From Candidatus Afararchaeum irisae (GTDB lineage: Archaea > Halobacteriota > Halobacteria > Halobacteriales > Afararchaeaceae): 41,912 nt of DNA. Numbering within the stretch: the stretch's first letter is position 1; the number at the start of each line of letters is the position of its first letter. Under the pieces are notes generated by a model. It saw only the letters and a list, made by a program, of their open reading frames with translations. It was not told the DNA's origin and searched no databases. The stretch is from positions 1 to 41,912 of the forward strand of contig JAXIOF010000025.1 in NCBI GenBank assembly GCA_034190545.1, given 5' to 3'. The translations under genes and the position numbers were made by a program. Positions 15,205 to 23,235 of the stretch are shown piece by piece.

Positions 15205-16274
15205 GGATCGTCTGTTACACGTGCAGGGACGAGAACTGTGACTGTGAACACGGTGTACTCGACCCCGTCTACGGAGAGATCCGAGACGAGAACGGCTTAG
15301 ACACCGACGTCGACTCCGACTCCATACGAATCGGTATCTGGGAGTACTCCGACCTTCCCTCCGTAGAGCCTGTCACGATGGGCGAGGGCGACACGCCCTT
15401 AGTCGCCTCCCCTAAGCTCGCAGACGGCTGCGGTGTCTCTCAGCTTTACGTCAAGGACGAGGGACATAACCCGACCGGAAGCGTGAGAGACAGGGCACTC
15501 TCGGTAGCAGTCTCCGTAGCCGCCTCTGAGGGAGCCGAGGGGGTCTCTCTTTTCTCCACCGGAAACGGAGGGGTATCCGCGGCGGCATACGCCGCACGGG
15601 GGGGACTCAAGTCGGAGGTCTATCTCCCGAGCCGTGCGAGACACGACGCCAAGTCTCTTATAAACGTCCACGGCGGCGATATGAATGTCGTCAGGGGACG
15701 TCGCCGAGACGCCCGCGAGAGCTTCGAGCCGTCGGAGTCTTCTGTCTCCGTAGCTCCCTTTGAGACGCCGTACAGACACGACGGACTCAAGACAGTTGGC
15801 TATGAGATACAGACACAGTTAGACGACGTCGACCACGTCGTCTGTCCCGTCGGAAACGGCGAGCTTTTCCTGGGCTTGGACAAGTCTCTCGACGAAGACA
15901 CGCGCATACACGCCGTACAGACGTCGGGATGCTCCCCCGTCGTCGACGCCTTCGGCTCTGAGTACCAACCCTGTGATAGTCCCGACACGGTCGTCGGAGA
16001 CCTCGAAGTCGCCGACACAGCCGCGGGAGACCTGATACCGCGTCTCGGAAGAGGCGAGGGTATCACAGTCGACGACTCGGACGCACTCGATCTGGGTCTC
16101 GAAGCCGCCTCCGACGGCGTCGAACTCTCCCCGTCGGGCGGAGTCGCAGCCGCGGGTGCTCTCAGACTCTCCGAGAACTTCGACGAGGACGACACTGTCG
16201 TCATCATAAATCCCGCCTCGGGGAGGGCATACGCCGACGTCCTCAGAAGCCAGATGATGTCACGCGGTGTTTGA
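15201..16274 (+). CDS. Threonine-synthase-like fold-type II protein lacking the PLP lysine
   Basis: The 357-residue protein has an N-terminal Cys-rich start (CYTCRDENCDCEHG), the GEGDTPLV motif at 61-68, LYVKDEGHNPTGSVRDRAL at 82-100, STGNGGVSAAAYAARGG at 119-135 and PVGNGE at 216-221. This is the layout of threonine synthase and its paralogues. In these enzymes the Lys of NPTGSFKDR forms the Schiff base with PLP; here the codon is AGA, Arg96. The phosphate-binding and Asn-loop regions remain. It may be a non-catalytic PLP-fold protein or use another chemistry. It should not be called thrC. It overlaps the HAD gene by four bases. Confidence 0.85.
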   Translation: MRIVCYTCRDENCDCEHGVLDPVYGEIRDENGLDTDVDSDSIRIGIWEYSDLPSVEPVTMGEGDTPLVASPKLADGCGVSQLYVKDEGHNPTGSVRDRALSVAVSVAASEGAEGVSLFSTGNGGVSAAAYAARGGLKSEVYLPSRARHDAKSLINVHGGDMNVVRGRRRDARESFEPSESSVSVAPFETPYRHDGLKTVGYEIQTQLDDVDHVVCPVGNGELFLGLDKSLDEDTRIHAVQTSGCSPVVDAFGSEYQPCDSPDTVVGDLEVADTAAGDLIPRLGRGEGITVDDSDALDLGLEAASDGVELSPSGGVAAAGALRLSENFDEDDTVVIINPASGRAYADVLRSQMMSRGV

Positions 16275-16353
16275 ATATGCCGTTTCAGCCAGAGGAACAC
16301 AACTGAACCGAATCAGAGAAAGATTAAAAACTGTCTGTCTCTAACTACCCTTA

Positions 16354-16593
16354 ATGACACAAGTCCTCGCGAGGAATCTCATCGACAAGAAAGTCATGGG
16401 TGACGACGGAACAGAGCTAGGAAGGCTCACGAGTATCACGTGTGACCTCGGAACCGGCAGACTCGGAGACCTAGTCCTCGAACCTACTAAGAAGGGGCGC
16501 GAGATATACGGATCGGGCTCCGAGGACGGGAGTATAAGAATACCTACAAGGCGTATAAACGCAGTCAAGGACGTCATCGTCGTCAACAGATAA
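16354..16593 (+). CDS. PRC-barrel domain protein
   Basis: The 79-residue protein is a single PRC barrel: LARNLIDKKVMGDDGTELGRLTSI, then LGDLVLEP, and a C-terminal RIPTRRINAVKDVIVV. Such barrels occur in RNA-processing (RimM) and photosynthetic proteins, and haloarchaea have several short stand-alone forms of unknown role. TATA-like 'attaaaaac' at 16323-16331 lies about 27 bases before the ATG. The Nob1 gene follows after 11 bases, so a link to ribosome maturation is suggested by position. Confidence 0.9.
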   Translation: MTQVLARNLIDKKVMGDDGTELGRLTSITCDLGTGRLGDLVLEPTKKGREIYGSGSEDGSIRIPTRRINAVKDVIVVNR

Positions 16594-16604
16594 GCGGTGG
16601 TTGT

Positions 16605-17072
16605 ATGTACGTTCTCGACTCGTGTGCCTTTATAGACGGATACTCGCCCGGAAACCACGAACAAGAGCCGACTGCTACCGTCCCGCGCGTGAGAGAGGAG
16701 CTTGAGGACTCGTCGCGGTTCAGGTTCGACGCGATGGAGGGAAGCGGAATGCGTATAGAGGTTCCCTCCGAGACGAGCCGTGAGAAGGTCAGACGTGCGG
16801 CGCGCGAGACGGGTGACCTAGACGAGCTTTCTGTCACCGACCTCCGTCTCATAGCCGTCGCCCTAGAGACCGACGGCACTCTCGTGACCGACGACTACGC
16901 TATGCAGAACGTCGCTGAGAGAATAGGAGTAGACGTCGACGTGATACGTGAGGACGGCATAGACGAGGAGAGGAACTGGAAGTTCCAGTGCCAGGGATGC
17001 GGAAGGGTCTACGACGACAAGAAGCCGTGTCCCGTCTGTGGAAGCGAGACGACACGTAAGAACCCGAGCTGA
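16605..17072 (+). CDS. nob1: rRNA maturation endonuclease Nob1
   Basis: Cleaves pre-16S rRNA at its 3' end. The 155-residue protein has a PIN domain at 1-115 with acidic active-site residues (Asp5 in VLDSCAFIDG, Glu in REEL, and the late TDLRLIAVALE and VTDDYAMQNVA). A zinc ribbon follows at about 128-148, with CQGCGRVYDDKKPCPVCG. Order and length fit archaeal Nob1. It is just downstream of the PRC-barrel gene and convergent with the salactin-type gene. Confidence 0.95.
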   Translation: MYVLDSCAFIDGYSPGNHEQEPTATVPRVREELEDSSRFRFDAMEGSGMRIEVPSETSREKVRRAARETGDLDELSVTDLRLIAVALETDGTLVTDDYAMQNVAERIGVDVDVIREDGIDEERNWKFQCQGCGRVYDDKKPCPVCGSETTRKNPS

Positions 17073-17103
17073 ATTATCTTTCCGACAAATTATCTTTCCG
17101 ACA
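17072..17103. repeat. Tandem duplication of 16 bp
   Basis: AATTATCTTTCCGACA occurs at 17072-17087 and again at 17088-17103, exactly and back to back. The first copy lies in the spacer after the nob1 stop. The second carries the stop codon and last codons of the convergent actin gene (minus strand, stop at 17092-17090). It looks like a recent slippage duplication. Confidence 0.9.
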
Positions 17104-18211
17104 GTCTCTCGGCAATCCGGTAGGCTCCCTGTGCAGCCGAGAGGTCGGGTCTGTCGGCGGCTATGACGTCGACGTCCCTCTGTATCTCGTCGCTGAGACG
17201 TTCCTCGAACTCATCGACTATTCCGGGTATACACGCCATGCCACCCGTGAGGACTATCGCCTCGTCGAGTGCGTTCTGGTAGACCTTCATGTGGTCGTTG
17301 GCTAGCTGTGGGAGGAAGTTGTTGGCGACCTCGTCTACTGCGTCGTCGAGGTACTCGTTTACGGCGTCCATCACGCTCCTCTCTATAGTGAACTCGTGTG
17401 AGCCGCCGCCGGGCTGCTGTATGACGTCGGTGAACGGCTCGAAGTCGTCGAAGTCGGCGTGTTCCTCCTTGTACTCGCGCGCAGTCGTGAGGTCTATATT
17501 GACCCTGCCCTGTGTCTCCTCCTCGACGAGGTTTGCGATACGTCTGTCCGCCTCATTTCCGGTTACTGCGCCCGTCGAGAGAGGGGATATCTGTTCGCCT
17601 CTCCTGTAGGCGTTCGCCTCTAAGTTGGTCGAGCCGAGGTTGACGGCTATAAACGTCTTCTCGACGGCGTCGAGACCCTCGCCGAACGCCGGGATAGCAC
17701 CGCAGAAAGACTCGGGATAGCTTCTCACCGTCTCGCCGCCTATCTTACTCTCCTCGACAATCTCTTCTAGCCTTTCGAGTCCCTCCTCGTTCTCTATGTT
17801 TGGAACCGCATACACGACGACTTCAGTCTCGGGAACCCCGTTTTCCTCGACGAGTTCGTTGAGGAACCTCTTCGCGAGATCGGCGCTCTCGTCATCCTCG
17901 GGGAGACCCGACCGTAACATGAACTCGACCCTGTCGGGGTACTCGTTCGCCGCCTCCTCGCCGTAGAGGAGTTTCTCTTCGCCTGTTATGACGTCCTCGT
18001 AAGTCGCCACACAAGTCAGAGCGCGTATTATCTCAAGACCTCCGTCGGGCTCTGGAACCGTTATGATAGTACGCGTACTCCCGAGCTTGACTCCTATCGG
18101 AGCCTGACTCTGGTGCTGGCGCATCGAGGTCTGATCTGACTCCGACCCCGATTCTGTCTGTGTCTCGTCCTCGACATCCTCTGCTTCGTCGTCGTCCTCG
18201 GCGTCGCTCAT
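17090..18211 (-). CDS. Salactin/volactin-family actin homologue
   Basis: The 373-residue protein is an actin-fold ATPase of the haloarchaeal type called salactin in Halobacterium. Residues 1-37 are an acidic disordered leader. Phosphate-1 loop IGVKLGSTRTII is at about 39-50, phosphate-2 region AVNLGSTNLEA near 190, and the adenosine motif VLTGGMACIPGIVDEF near 320. NIDLTTAREYKEEHADF and DVIQQPGGGSHEFTIERSVMDAV match the family closely as I recall it. Salactin forms dynamic filaments in cells. The start ATG overlaps the TGA of the FlaD/E-like gene upstream, so both proteins are made from one message. Confidence 0.88.
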   Translation of the reverse strand: MSDAEDDDEAEDVEDETQTESGSESDQTSMRQHQSQAPIGVKLGSTRTIITVPEPDGGLEIIRALTCVATYEDVITGEEKLLYGEEAANEYPDRVEFMLRSGLPEDDESADLAKRFLNELVEENGVPETEVVVYAVPNIENEEGLERLEEIVEESKIGGETVRSYPESFCGAIPAFGEGLDAVEKTFIAVNLGSTNLEANAYRRGEQISPLSTGAVTGNEADRRIANLVEEETQGRVNIDLTTAREYKEEHADFDDFEPFTDVIQQPGGGSHEFTIERSVMDAVNEYLDDAVDEVANNFLPQLANDHMKVYQNALDEAIVLTGGMACIPGIVDEFEERLSDEIQRDVDVIAADRPDLSAAQGAYRIAERLSER

Positions 18212-18732
18212 CTCTCACCCTCCTTGGCTTCGCCCTCGCCCGTGAAGACGTCGACGACATCGACGTTAGTACGTGACTCTAAGGGCTGTACAGAGTTGAG
18301 GAAAGCCTCTATGTCGTCGCCCGCGAGATGTGCTATGAACACGAGGCTCGTTATGTGTTCGTCGAAAGGAATCTTGGTCATGAAAGGGGTCTCTGTGATC
18401 TCCTCGACGAGCTTGACGGGCTTCTGGTTGACTCCCGTCGTCGAGGAGCCGTCCACCTCACGTAGCCTCTTCTCCATCGACGACTTGACCTCGTCGGATA
18501 TCCAGCCGAGGTCGAGGTAGAGGTCGAGAGCCTTGTAAGCGCGTCTGATACCCATCGACGAGACGAGGTAGTCAGCCCATTTGAGAGAGACGATCTCCTT
18601 CGCCTTCGAGTCGGGCATACCTTCGAGATACGCCTCGCCGTCCTCCTTCTGTGTCAGAAGAGCCTCGTCGAGGCTCGCCGCCTCCCGGAGTTCGTCGACG
18701 TCGTACTCACGGGGATTTATAGACATAACCAT
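18208..18732 (-). CDS. FlaD/FlaE-domain protein paired with the actin gene
   Basis: The 174-residue protein carries the archaellum FlaD/E domain. After an N-terminal REYDVDELREAA it has SLKWADYLVSSMGIRRAYKALDLYLDLGWISDEVKSSMEKRL and later PFDEHITSLVFIAHLAGDD, which are the family's two conserved blocks. Known FlaD/E proteins sit with FlaC at the archaellum motor and link it to chemotaxis. No other archaellum gene is near. TATA-like 'ctttaagta' (complement of 18758-18766) is at leaderless distance from ATG 18732. A short perfect inverted repeat, ACCGG/CCGGT, at 18733-18747 sits between the two. Confidence 0.82.
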   Translation of the reverse strand: MVMSINPREYDVDELREAASLDEALLTQKEDGEAYLEGMPDSKAKEIVSLKWADYLVSSMGIRRAYKALDLYLDLGWISDEVKSSMEKRLREVDGSSTTGVNQKPVKLVEEITETPFMTKIPFDEHITSLVFIAHLAGDDIEAFLNSVQPLESRTNVDVVDVFTGEGEAKEGER

Positions 18733-18777
18733 ACCGGCTTTTCCGGTGCTACCTACTTAAAGCTCAGGCTTCAGCAT

Positions 18778-20052
18778 TCAGCCTTCAAGCGACCCCTCGA
18801 CCTCGTCGAGTATACGTTTGGCGACCTCGGTCTTACTGCCCCTCTGAGTTTCGACCCCGTCGACACCTAAGATTCTCACCGAAGTCTCATCGTCACCCAT
18901 AACGCTCGCGTCGTTTGCGACGATGAGGTCGAGGCTTGCCCTCTCCATGACCTTCTCCGCCTCTCCCACGAGGTCGTCTTCGTCGAGTCCCGTCTCAGCC
19001 TTGAATCCGACTATGTAGGCGTCTGGGACCTCGTCCCTGACCTGGTCTATGAGCTTCGGAACTTTCTCCATGTCCAAGACGAGATCCTTTCCACTCGATA
19101 TCTTCGAGTCGGACGTGTCTACCGTGTAGTCGGAGATAGCGGCGGCGGAGACGAATATGTCACAGCCTTCCTCGACCTCCTCCAAAGCCGCGTCTATCAT
19201 CTCGTGCGCGCTCTCGACCTCTACGGAGTCGGCGTACCTGACCTCGTCGTCGTAGTTGTGTACGATACTGACGTCGGCTCCTCTGACATAAGCCTCCTCG
19301 GCGATAGCACGTCCCATCTTCCCCGACGAACGTGTCGTGAGTACACGCACGGGGTCGACTGCCTCTTCGGTTCTACCGCTCGTGACGACGACTCTCTTCC
19401 CTTCGAGGGGACCGTGCGAGAGGAACCTCTCACACTCCATAGCTATGTCCTCCTTGTCTGCGAGCTTAGCCTTGTCCTCCTCTATCTTCGGCGGTATCAC
19501 ACCGACGCCCCAGTCGTCGAGCTTGTCGAGGTTCTCTATGACGCCGGGATGGTCATACATCGGCTCGTGCATCGCGGGTGCTATCAGAACCGGGAGACCG
19601 CTTCCGAGTGCGGTCGTCGCGAAGGTCGTCACAGTCGTGTCGTCTATCCCGTTGGCGATCTTTCCGACGGTGTTCGCGGTCGCGGGTGCGACGAGGAAGA
19701 GGTCTGCCTTCGCGTCTGTGTCCCTGAAAGAGTCCTCAGATCTGTCTACCTCTGTCTCCGTGACAGCCTCTTCTCCTTCTGAGCCCGACCCCGCCCCGCG
19801 TATCGACTCGAAGTCGCTCTCTACGGTGCCACAGAGGTCGACGTGTTCGACCTCGCCCGTGATCTCGGTTATGACGGGGTTCCCCGACGCGAACTCAAGA
19901 GCCCACTCGTGGACTATCTTCTGAGCCGACTCGGTCATCACGGCGTGTACTTCGGCGCCGCGGCGTCTGAGTTCGTGTATTATCTTGACACATTCCACGG
20001 CGGCTATGCTTCCGGTGACTCCGAAAGCGACTGTCTTCCCGTCGAGAGTCAT
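18778..20052 (-). CDS. coaBC: Bifunctional phosphopantothenoylcysteine synthetase/decarboxylase
   Basis: Makes 4'-phosphopantetheine for coenzyme A in two steps. I use the ATG at 20052, 18 codons inside the longer frame, because MTLDGKTVAFGVTGSIAAVE is the usual beginning. The CoaC flavoprotein half covers about 1-185 with VTGSIAA and LIAPAMHEPMYDHPG. The CoaB half covers about 215-424 with VVVTSGRTEEAVDPVRVLTTRSSGKMG and the Lys-containing IVGFKAETG. A Ser/Glu/Asp-rich insertion at about 85-120 is a likely salt-adapted loop. PanB, an earlier step of the same pathway in archaea, lies at 37754. Confidence 0.94.
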   Translation of the reverse strand: MTLDGKTVAFGVTGSIAAVECVKIIHELRRRGAEVHAVMTESAQKIVHEWALEFASGNPVITEITGEVEHVDLCGTVESDFESIRGAGSGSEGEEAVTETEVDRSEDSFRDTDAKADLFLVAPATANTVGKIANGIDDTTVTTFATTALGSGLPVLIAPAMHEPMYDHPGVIENLDKLDDWGVGVIPPKIEEDKAKLADKEDIAMECERFLSHGPLEGKRVVVTSGRTEEAVDPVRVLTTRSSGKMGRAIAEEAYVRGADVSIVHNYDDEVRYADSVEVESAHEMIDAALEEVEEGCDIFVSAAAISDYTVDTSDSKISSGKDLVLDMEKVPKLIDQVRDEVPDAYIVGFKAETGLDEDDLVGEAEKVMERASLDLIVANDASVMGDDETSVRILGVDGVETQRGSKTEVAKRILDEVEGSLEG

Positions 20053-20119
20053 TAGACTGGATTTCTCGGTCGTCAACGTCAAGGTTACCCTTTTGACTCT
20101 CGGCACCGTATAGAGTATA

Positions 20120-20620
20120 ATGGATAAGGTCGAGTTCGAGACTACCGTCTATGCCCCTCGGAGCGACGTCTACGACTTCCTCGTCGAGTTCGAGAACTAC
20201 GGCAGGTACAGCGACAAGATAGACGACGTGACCGTCGTAGGTGAGAGTCCGCTGGAGTGGGAGATCTCGGTCTCGTGGTGGCTCCTGAGCTACACCGCGA
20301 GGTCGGCGGTCACCCAACGTGTCGAGAACGAGCGCATAGACTGGGAGATAACGAAGGACGTAGACGCTTGGGGGTCGTGGATTCTCGAAGACACCGACTC
20401 CGAAGACAGCCGTTACGATGACGCGACACGTGTCGTCCTCGAAGCCGAGTACGAGCCCGAACACGCCGACAGACTGTCGAGCCTCCCTACGTCGAAGCTC
20501 GTGTCGCTCGCGAAGCCCGTCGTGATAAAGGAAGGACGCCGTGTCCTGAGACGTGTCGTCGGCGACCTAGAGGGGAGACGCAGAAATGTAGACCTCGACG
20601 TCAGACACGTCGAGAGCTAA
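20120..20620 (+). CDS. SRPBCC (START/polyketide-cyclase fold) protein
   Basis: The 166-residue protein has the family start VEFETTVYAPRSDVYDFLVEFENYGRYS and the long C-terminal helix ADRLSSLPTSKLVSLAKPVVIKEGRRVLRRVVGDLE. The fold binds hydrophobic ligands in a deep cavity. No ligand can be named. The gene is divergent from coaBC and ends 32 bases before herA. Nothing unusual in its length. Confidence 0.85.
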   Translation: MDKVEFETTVYAPRSDVYDFLVEFENYGRYSDKIDDVTVVGESPLEWEISVSWWLLSYTARSAVTQRVENERIDWEITKDVDAWGSWILEDTDSEDSRYDDATRVVLEAEYEPEHADRLSSLPTSKLVSLAKPVVIKEGRRVLRRVVGDLEGRRRNVDLDVRHVES

Positions 20621-20652
20621 CTTATATACGCCGAGCGTCACTCTGGTCTCTT

Positions 20653-22263
20653 ATGAACACGGATGTCATCGGCTGGTCACTCGGACCCGGAAGAACTGAG
20701 GAGAGCTTCGACTTCCTGACTCCTCGGGCTGTCGGAGTCAAGGTGGGGGAGTTCGTTCATTACGACCACGAGGATGACAAGATACTCTGCCGGGTGACCC
20801 AGAGAGACCGGGTCGAGTCGTCGGATGAGACCATAGACGCCATGTCGAGCTACATACCCGACGACGACCTCGATGTCTTCAGGTCGAGCCACGGACACCG
20901 CGTGACTGCGAGGATACTCGGTAAGTACGACGAGAGCTTCGGAAGCTTCCAGAACCTCAGGAGTCCGCCCTCGATAGGACAGGACATCCATATGACATCC
21001 GACTCGTTCCTCTCTAGCGTGATATCCCCTGAGAAGGAGATGGGAACACTCCGCGTCGGAAGCCTCCTAAACCGACCCGGAGACGCGGTCGAGATAGACG
21101 TCGACATGGACGAGATTGCGACGAAACATCTCAGCGTCCTCGCGAGCACGGGAGCGGGTAAGAGCTACACGGTGGGGGTTCTCTTAGAGGAGATGTCGAA
21201 GCCACACAACAGAGCCTCGTCTGTCGTCTTCGACATACACGCCGAGTACTCGACACTTGCCGAAGACGAGAGGTACGGCGACTCATTCAACCACATAGAC
21301 GACCCCAAGATAAAGATATCTAGCTTAGGAGTCGAGGACTTCGACGTCGCCTTCCCCGAGGAGATGACCAGCCTCCAGCGCGAACGTCTCAGGGAGCTTC
21401 TCCGTACTCTCGACATAGGTGACCCTTCGAAGAGCGACCCGTGGAGGGACAGGGTCAGAACCAACTACTCCGTCGGCGACATGATAGAGAAGCTCAACCC
21501 CTCGGACGAGCTCGACGCCTCGGTTGCTTGGAGGCTTGAGTCACTCCTCGACTTCCACTCTCTCCGAACCGAGGAGGAGACTCCCATAGAGGATCTGTGT
21601 GAGCCCGGGAAATGTAACATAGTCGAGTTCCCGTCGGGGGCGGGGAAGCTAGAGAGAAACCTCATACTCTGGCATTTCACGAGACGTATATTAGAGGCGA
21701 GGAAGAGGTCGATGAGGAAGAAGAGACATTCGTCCGGAATAGACGAGGTAGACATAATCGACGTTCCGGTTACACTCTTCATAGAGGAAGCACACAACTT
21801 CGCGCCGTCGGACAGACAGCTCAAGACACGTGGACTTCTACAGGAGATAGCACGCGAGGGACGTAAGTTCGGAGTGGGTCTCTCTGTGATCTCACAGCGT
21901 CCGTCACGTCTCGACGAGGACGTTCTGTCGCAGTGTAACTCGTCGGTCGTAATGAAGGTCAGAAACGGTGTCGATCAGGACGCGATAGAGAGAACTGTCG
22001 AGTCAGCCGGAGAAGACCTCATACGTGACCTCCCGGGTCTCACGACGGGACAGGCGGTGCTCGCGGGAAGCTTCATCAACACGCCTGTCCTCGTAGGAAT
22101 AAGACAGAGGGAGACCGAGCACGGCGGTGTAACTCCCGACGTCGCCGAGGAGAGCGTCTCGGCTTACGAGTCACAGTCACAGACGCAGCCCCAGTCACGG
22201 AGTCAGACGGAGTCAGATCCTCGCGGCGGATCGTCACCCTCGTCGCGTTCTAAGGAGAGGTGA
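20653..22263 (+). CDS. herA: HerA-type ATPase/DNA translocase
   Basis: Hexameric FtsK/HerA ATPase. A HAS-barrel occupies about 1-130. Walker A ASTGAGKS is at 164-171, DIHAEY follows the second strand, and FIEEAHNF near 375-382 contains the catalytic Glu. SQRPSRLDEDVLSQCNS after it is typical of HerA. In archaea HerA works with the nuclease NurA and Mre11-Rad50 at DNA ends. None of these partners is in this window. The last 50 residues are a Ser/Gln/Arg-rich tail. Its stop overlaps the end of the convergent carbonic-anhydrase gene by 14 bases. Confidence 0.92.
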   Translation: MNTDVIGWSLGPGRTEESFDFLTPRAVGVKVGEFVHYDHEDDKILCRVTQRDRVESSDETIDAMSSYIPDDDLDVFRSSHGHRVTARILGKYDESFGSFQNLRSPPSIGQDIHMTSDSFLSSVISPEKEMGTLRVGSLLNRPGDAVEIDVDMDEIATKHLSVLASTGAGKSYTVGVLLEEMSKPHNRASSVVFDIHAEYSTLAEDERYGDSFNHIDDPKIKISSLGVEDFDVAFPEEMTSLQRERLRELLRTLDIGDPSKSDPWRDRVRTNYSVGDMIEKLNPSDELDASVAWRLESLLDFHSLRTEEETPIEDLCEPGKCNIVEFPSGAGKLERNLILWHFTRRILEARKRSMRKKRHSSGIDEVDIIDVPVTLFIEEAHNFAPSDRQLKTRGLLQEIAREGRKFGVGLSVISQRPSRLDEDVLSQCNSSVVMKVRNGVDQDAIERTVESAGEDLIRDLPGLTTGQAVLAGSFINTPVLVGIRQRETEHGGVTPDVAEESVSAYESQSQTQPQSRSQTESDPRGGSSPSSRSKER

Positions 22264-22937
22264 GACGGTCTATACTGTCTTCTATCTCGGGGTTCTCTTC
22301 TCTCAGTCTCCCGACGTCGTTCTCGCCGTTGACGTTTATGACGTGGAACCTGCCTCTCTCCTCGGAGTAGATGTCCTGGAAGTCATAGACTCCTCCCACG
22401 ACATCGACGCCGTCGGGTACGTCTTCGCTGTCTATCAGCCTCCCGACCTGACTGTCGACGTTTCTCTCGACTAGCCTGTTTACCGCCTCGTCGTCGGAGA
22501 CCGAGTCGGGAAGACTCTCGACGTACTCCTCGATGCCACGTTCGATCAGACCCACCGACTCTTCTATTCCGTCGGGCTCGTCCTCGTCTAATCCGTCAGT
22601 TATGGCTGTTGTACGCCGCAGTCACAGCACCACATCCCGTGTGTCCCATCACGACTGCGGTCTGAGTACCCGTGTGCACGAGGGGATACAGGACGTCACC
22701 CGAGATGACCTCACCTTTCGGTGTCTCCTGCACGACGCGGTTACCTATGTTTCCGCACGTGAAGATCTTACCCGGAGTCGAGTTGTTCCAAGCAGCGTCC
22801 TGTAAGACGCGCGAGTCGGAACAACAGACTGTGACGTAGTCGGGACTCTGGGACTCCTGTACCCCGTCGAAACGCCCCTCGAACTCCTCGACGTGGCTCT
22901 GGTTACCTCCGAGTAGCTCGGATATGTCTAGAGTCAA
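22250..22937 (-). pseudogene. Beta-carbonic anhydrase gene broken by a +1 frameshift
   Basis: The first 113 codons (22937 to 22599, stop TGA at 22598-22596) encode the catalytic half: CCSDSR at 38-43 (zinc Cys, Asp-Arg pair), GNIGNRV at 62-68, and GHTGCGAVTAAY at 98-109 (zinc His99, Cys102). The rest of the enzyme is in the next frame, ending at 22250: TAITDGLDEDEPDGIEESV, then GLIERGIEEYVESLPD, RLVERNVDSQVGRLIDS and GVYDFQDIYSEERGRFHVINVNGE. The frames switch within about 22 bases near 22600-22620, after the codon TAC for Tyr109, where one extra base is present. The enzyme interconverts CO2 and bicarbonate. True mutation, sequence error or programmed shift are all possible. Confidence 0.88.
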
Positions 22938-22972
22938 GGTGTCTTCTGTTTAGGTAGCCGTGTCTCCGCCCC

Positions 22973-23146
22973 TCAGACGTGCTTGGTTATGTAGCCCGCT
23001 ATCCTGTTACGGACGTCCTTCGACTCGACGTTCGTGAGTTCCTCTACCTTCTCCTTGTTCGTCTCGAAGTCGGCTGTGAACACCTCGGGATACCTGTCGA
23101 GGAGTTCTCTTCCGGTTTTCTTGATATAGGCTGGCTTTATCGGCAT
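22973..23146 (-). CDS. rps17e: Small-subunit ribosomal protein eS17 (S17e)
   Basis: A 57-residue protein, [20 protein letters not shown] at the N-terminus, then [33 protein letters not shown]. This is the complete archaeal eS17, with the conserved KPAYIKKTG start and the [14 protein letters not shown] end. The basic N-terminus differs from the acidic bulk. A TATA-like 'tttacaaag' complement near 23173-23182 lies about 27-30 bases before the ATG. It is followed downstream by the broken carbonic-anhydrase gene after 35 bases. Confidence 0.93.
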   Translation of the reverse strand: MPIKPAYIKKTGRELLDRYPEVFTADFETNKEKVEELTNVESKDVRNRIAGYITKHV

Positions 23147-23235
23147 TCTTGTTACTCTATTCGTACTCGTCTTTGTAAACTATTCGGCTTTGGCTTCCGA
23201 CGGCTCGTCGCGTCTCAGACGTCGGGTGACGACAC

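Noticed and set aside
22596-22937. A short, complete carbonic-anhydrase-like protein of 113 residues
   Set aside because: The missing half follows at once in the next frame with clear family motifs, so the short product is a truncation.
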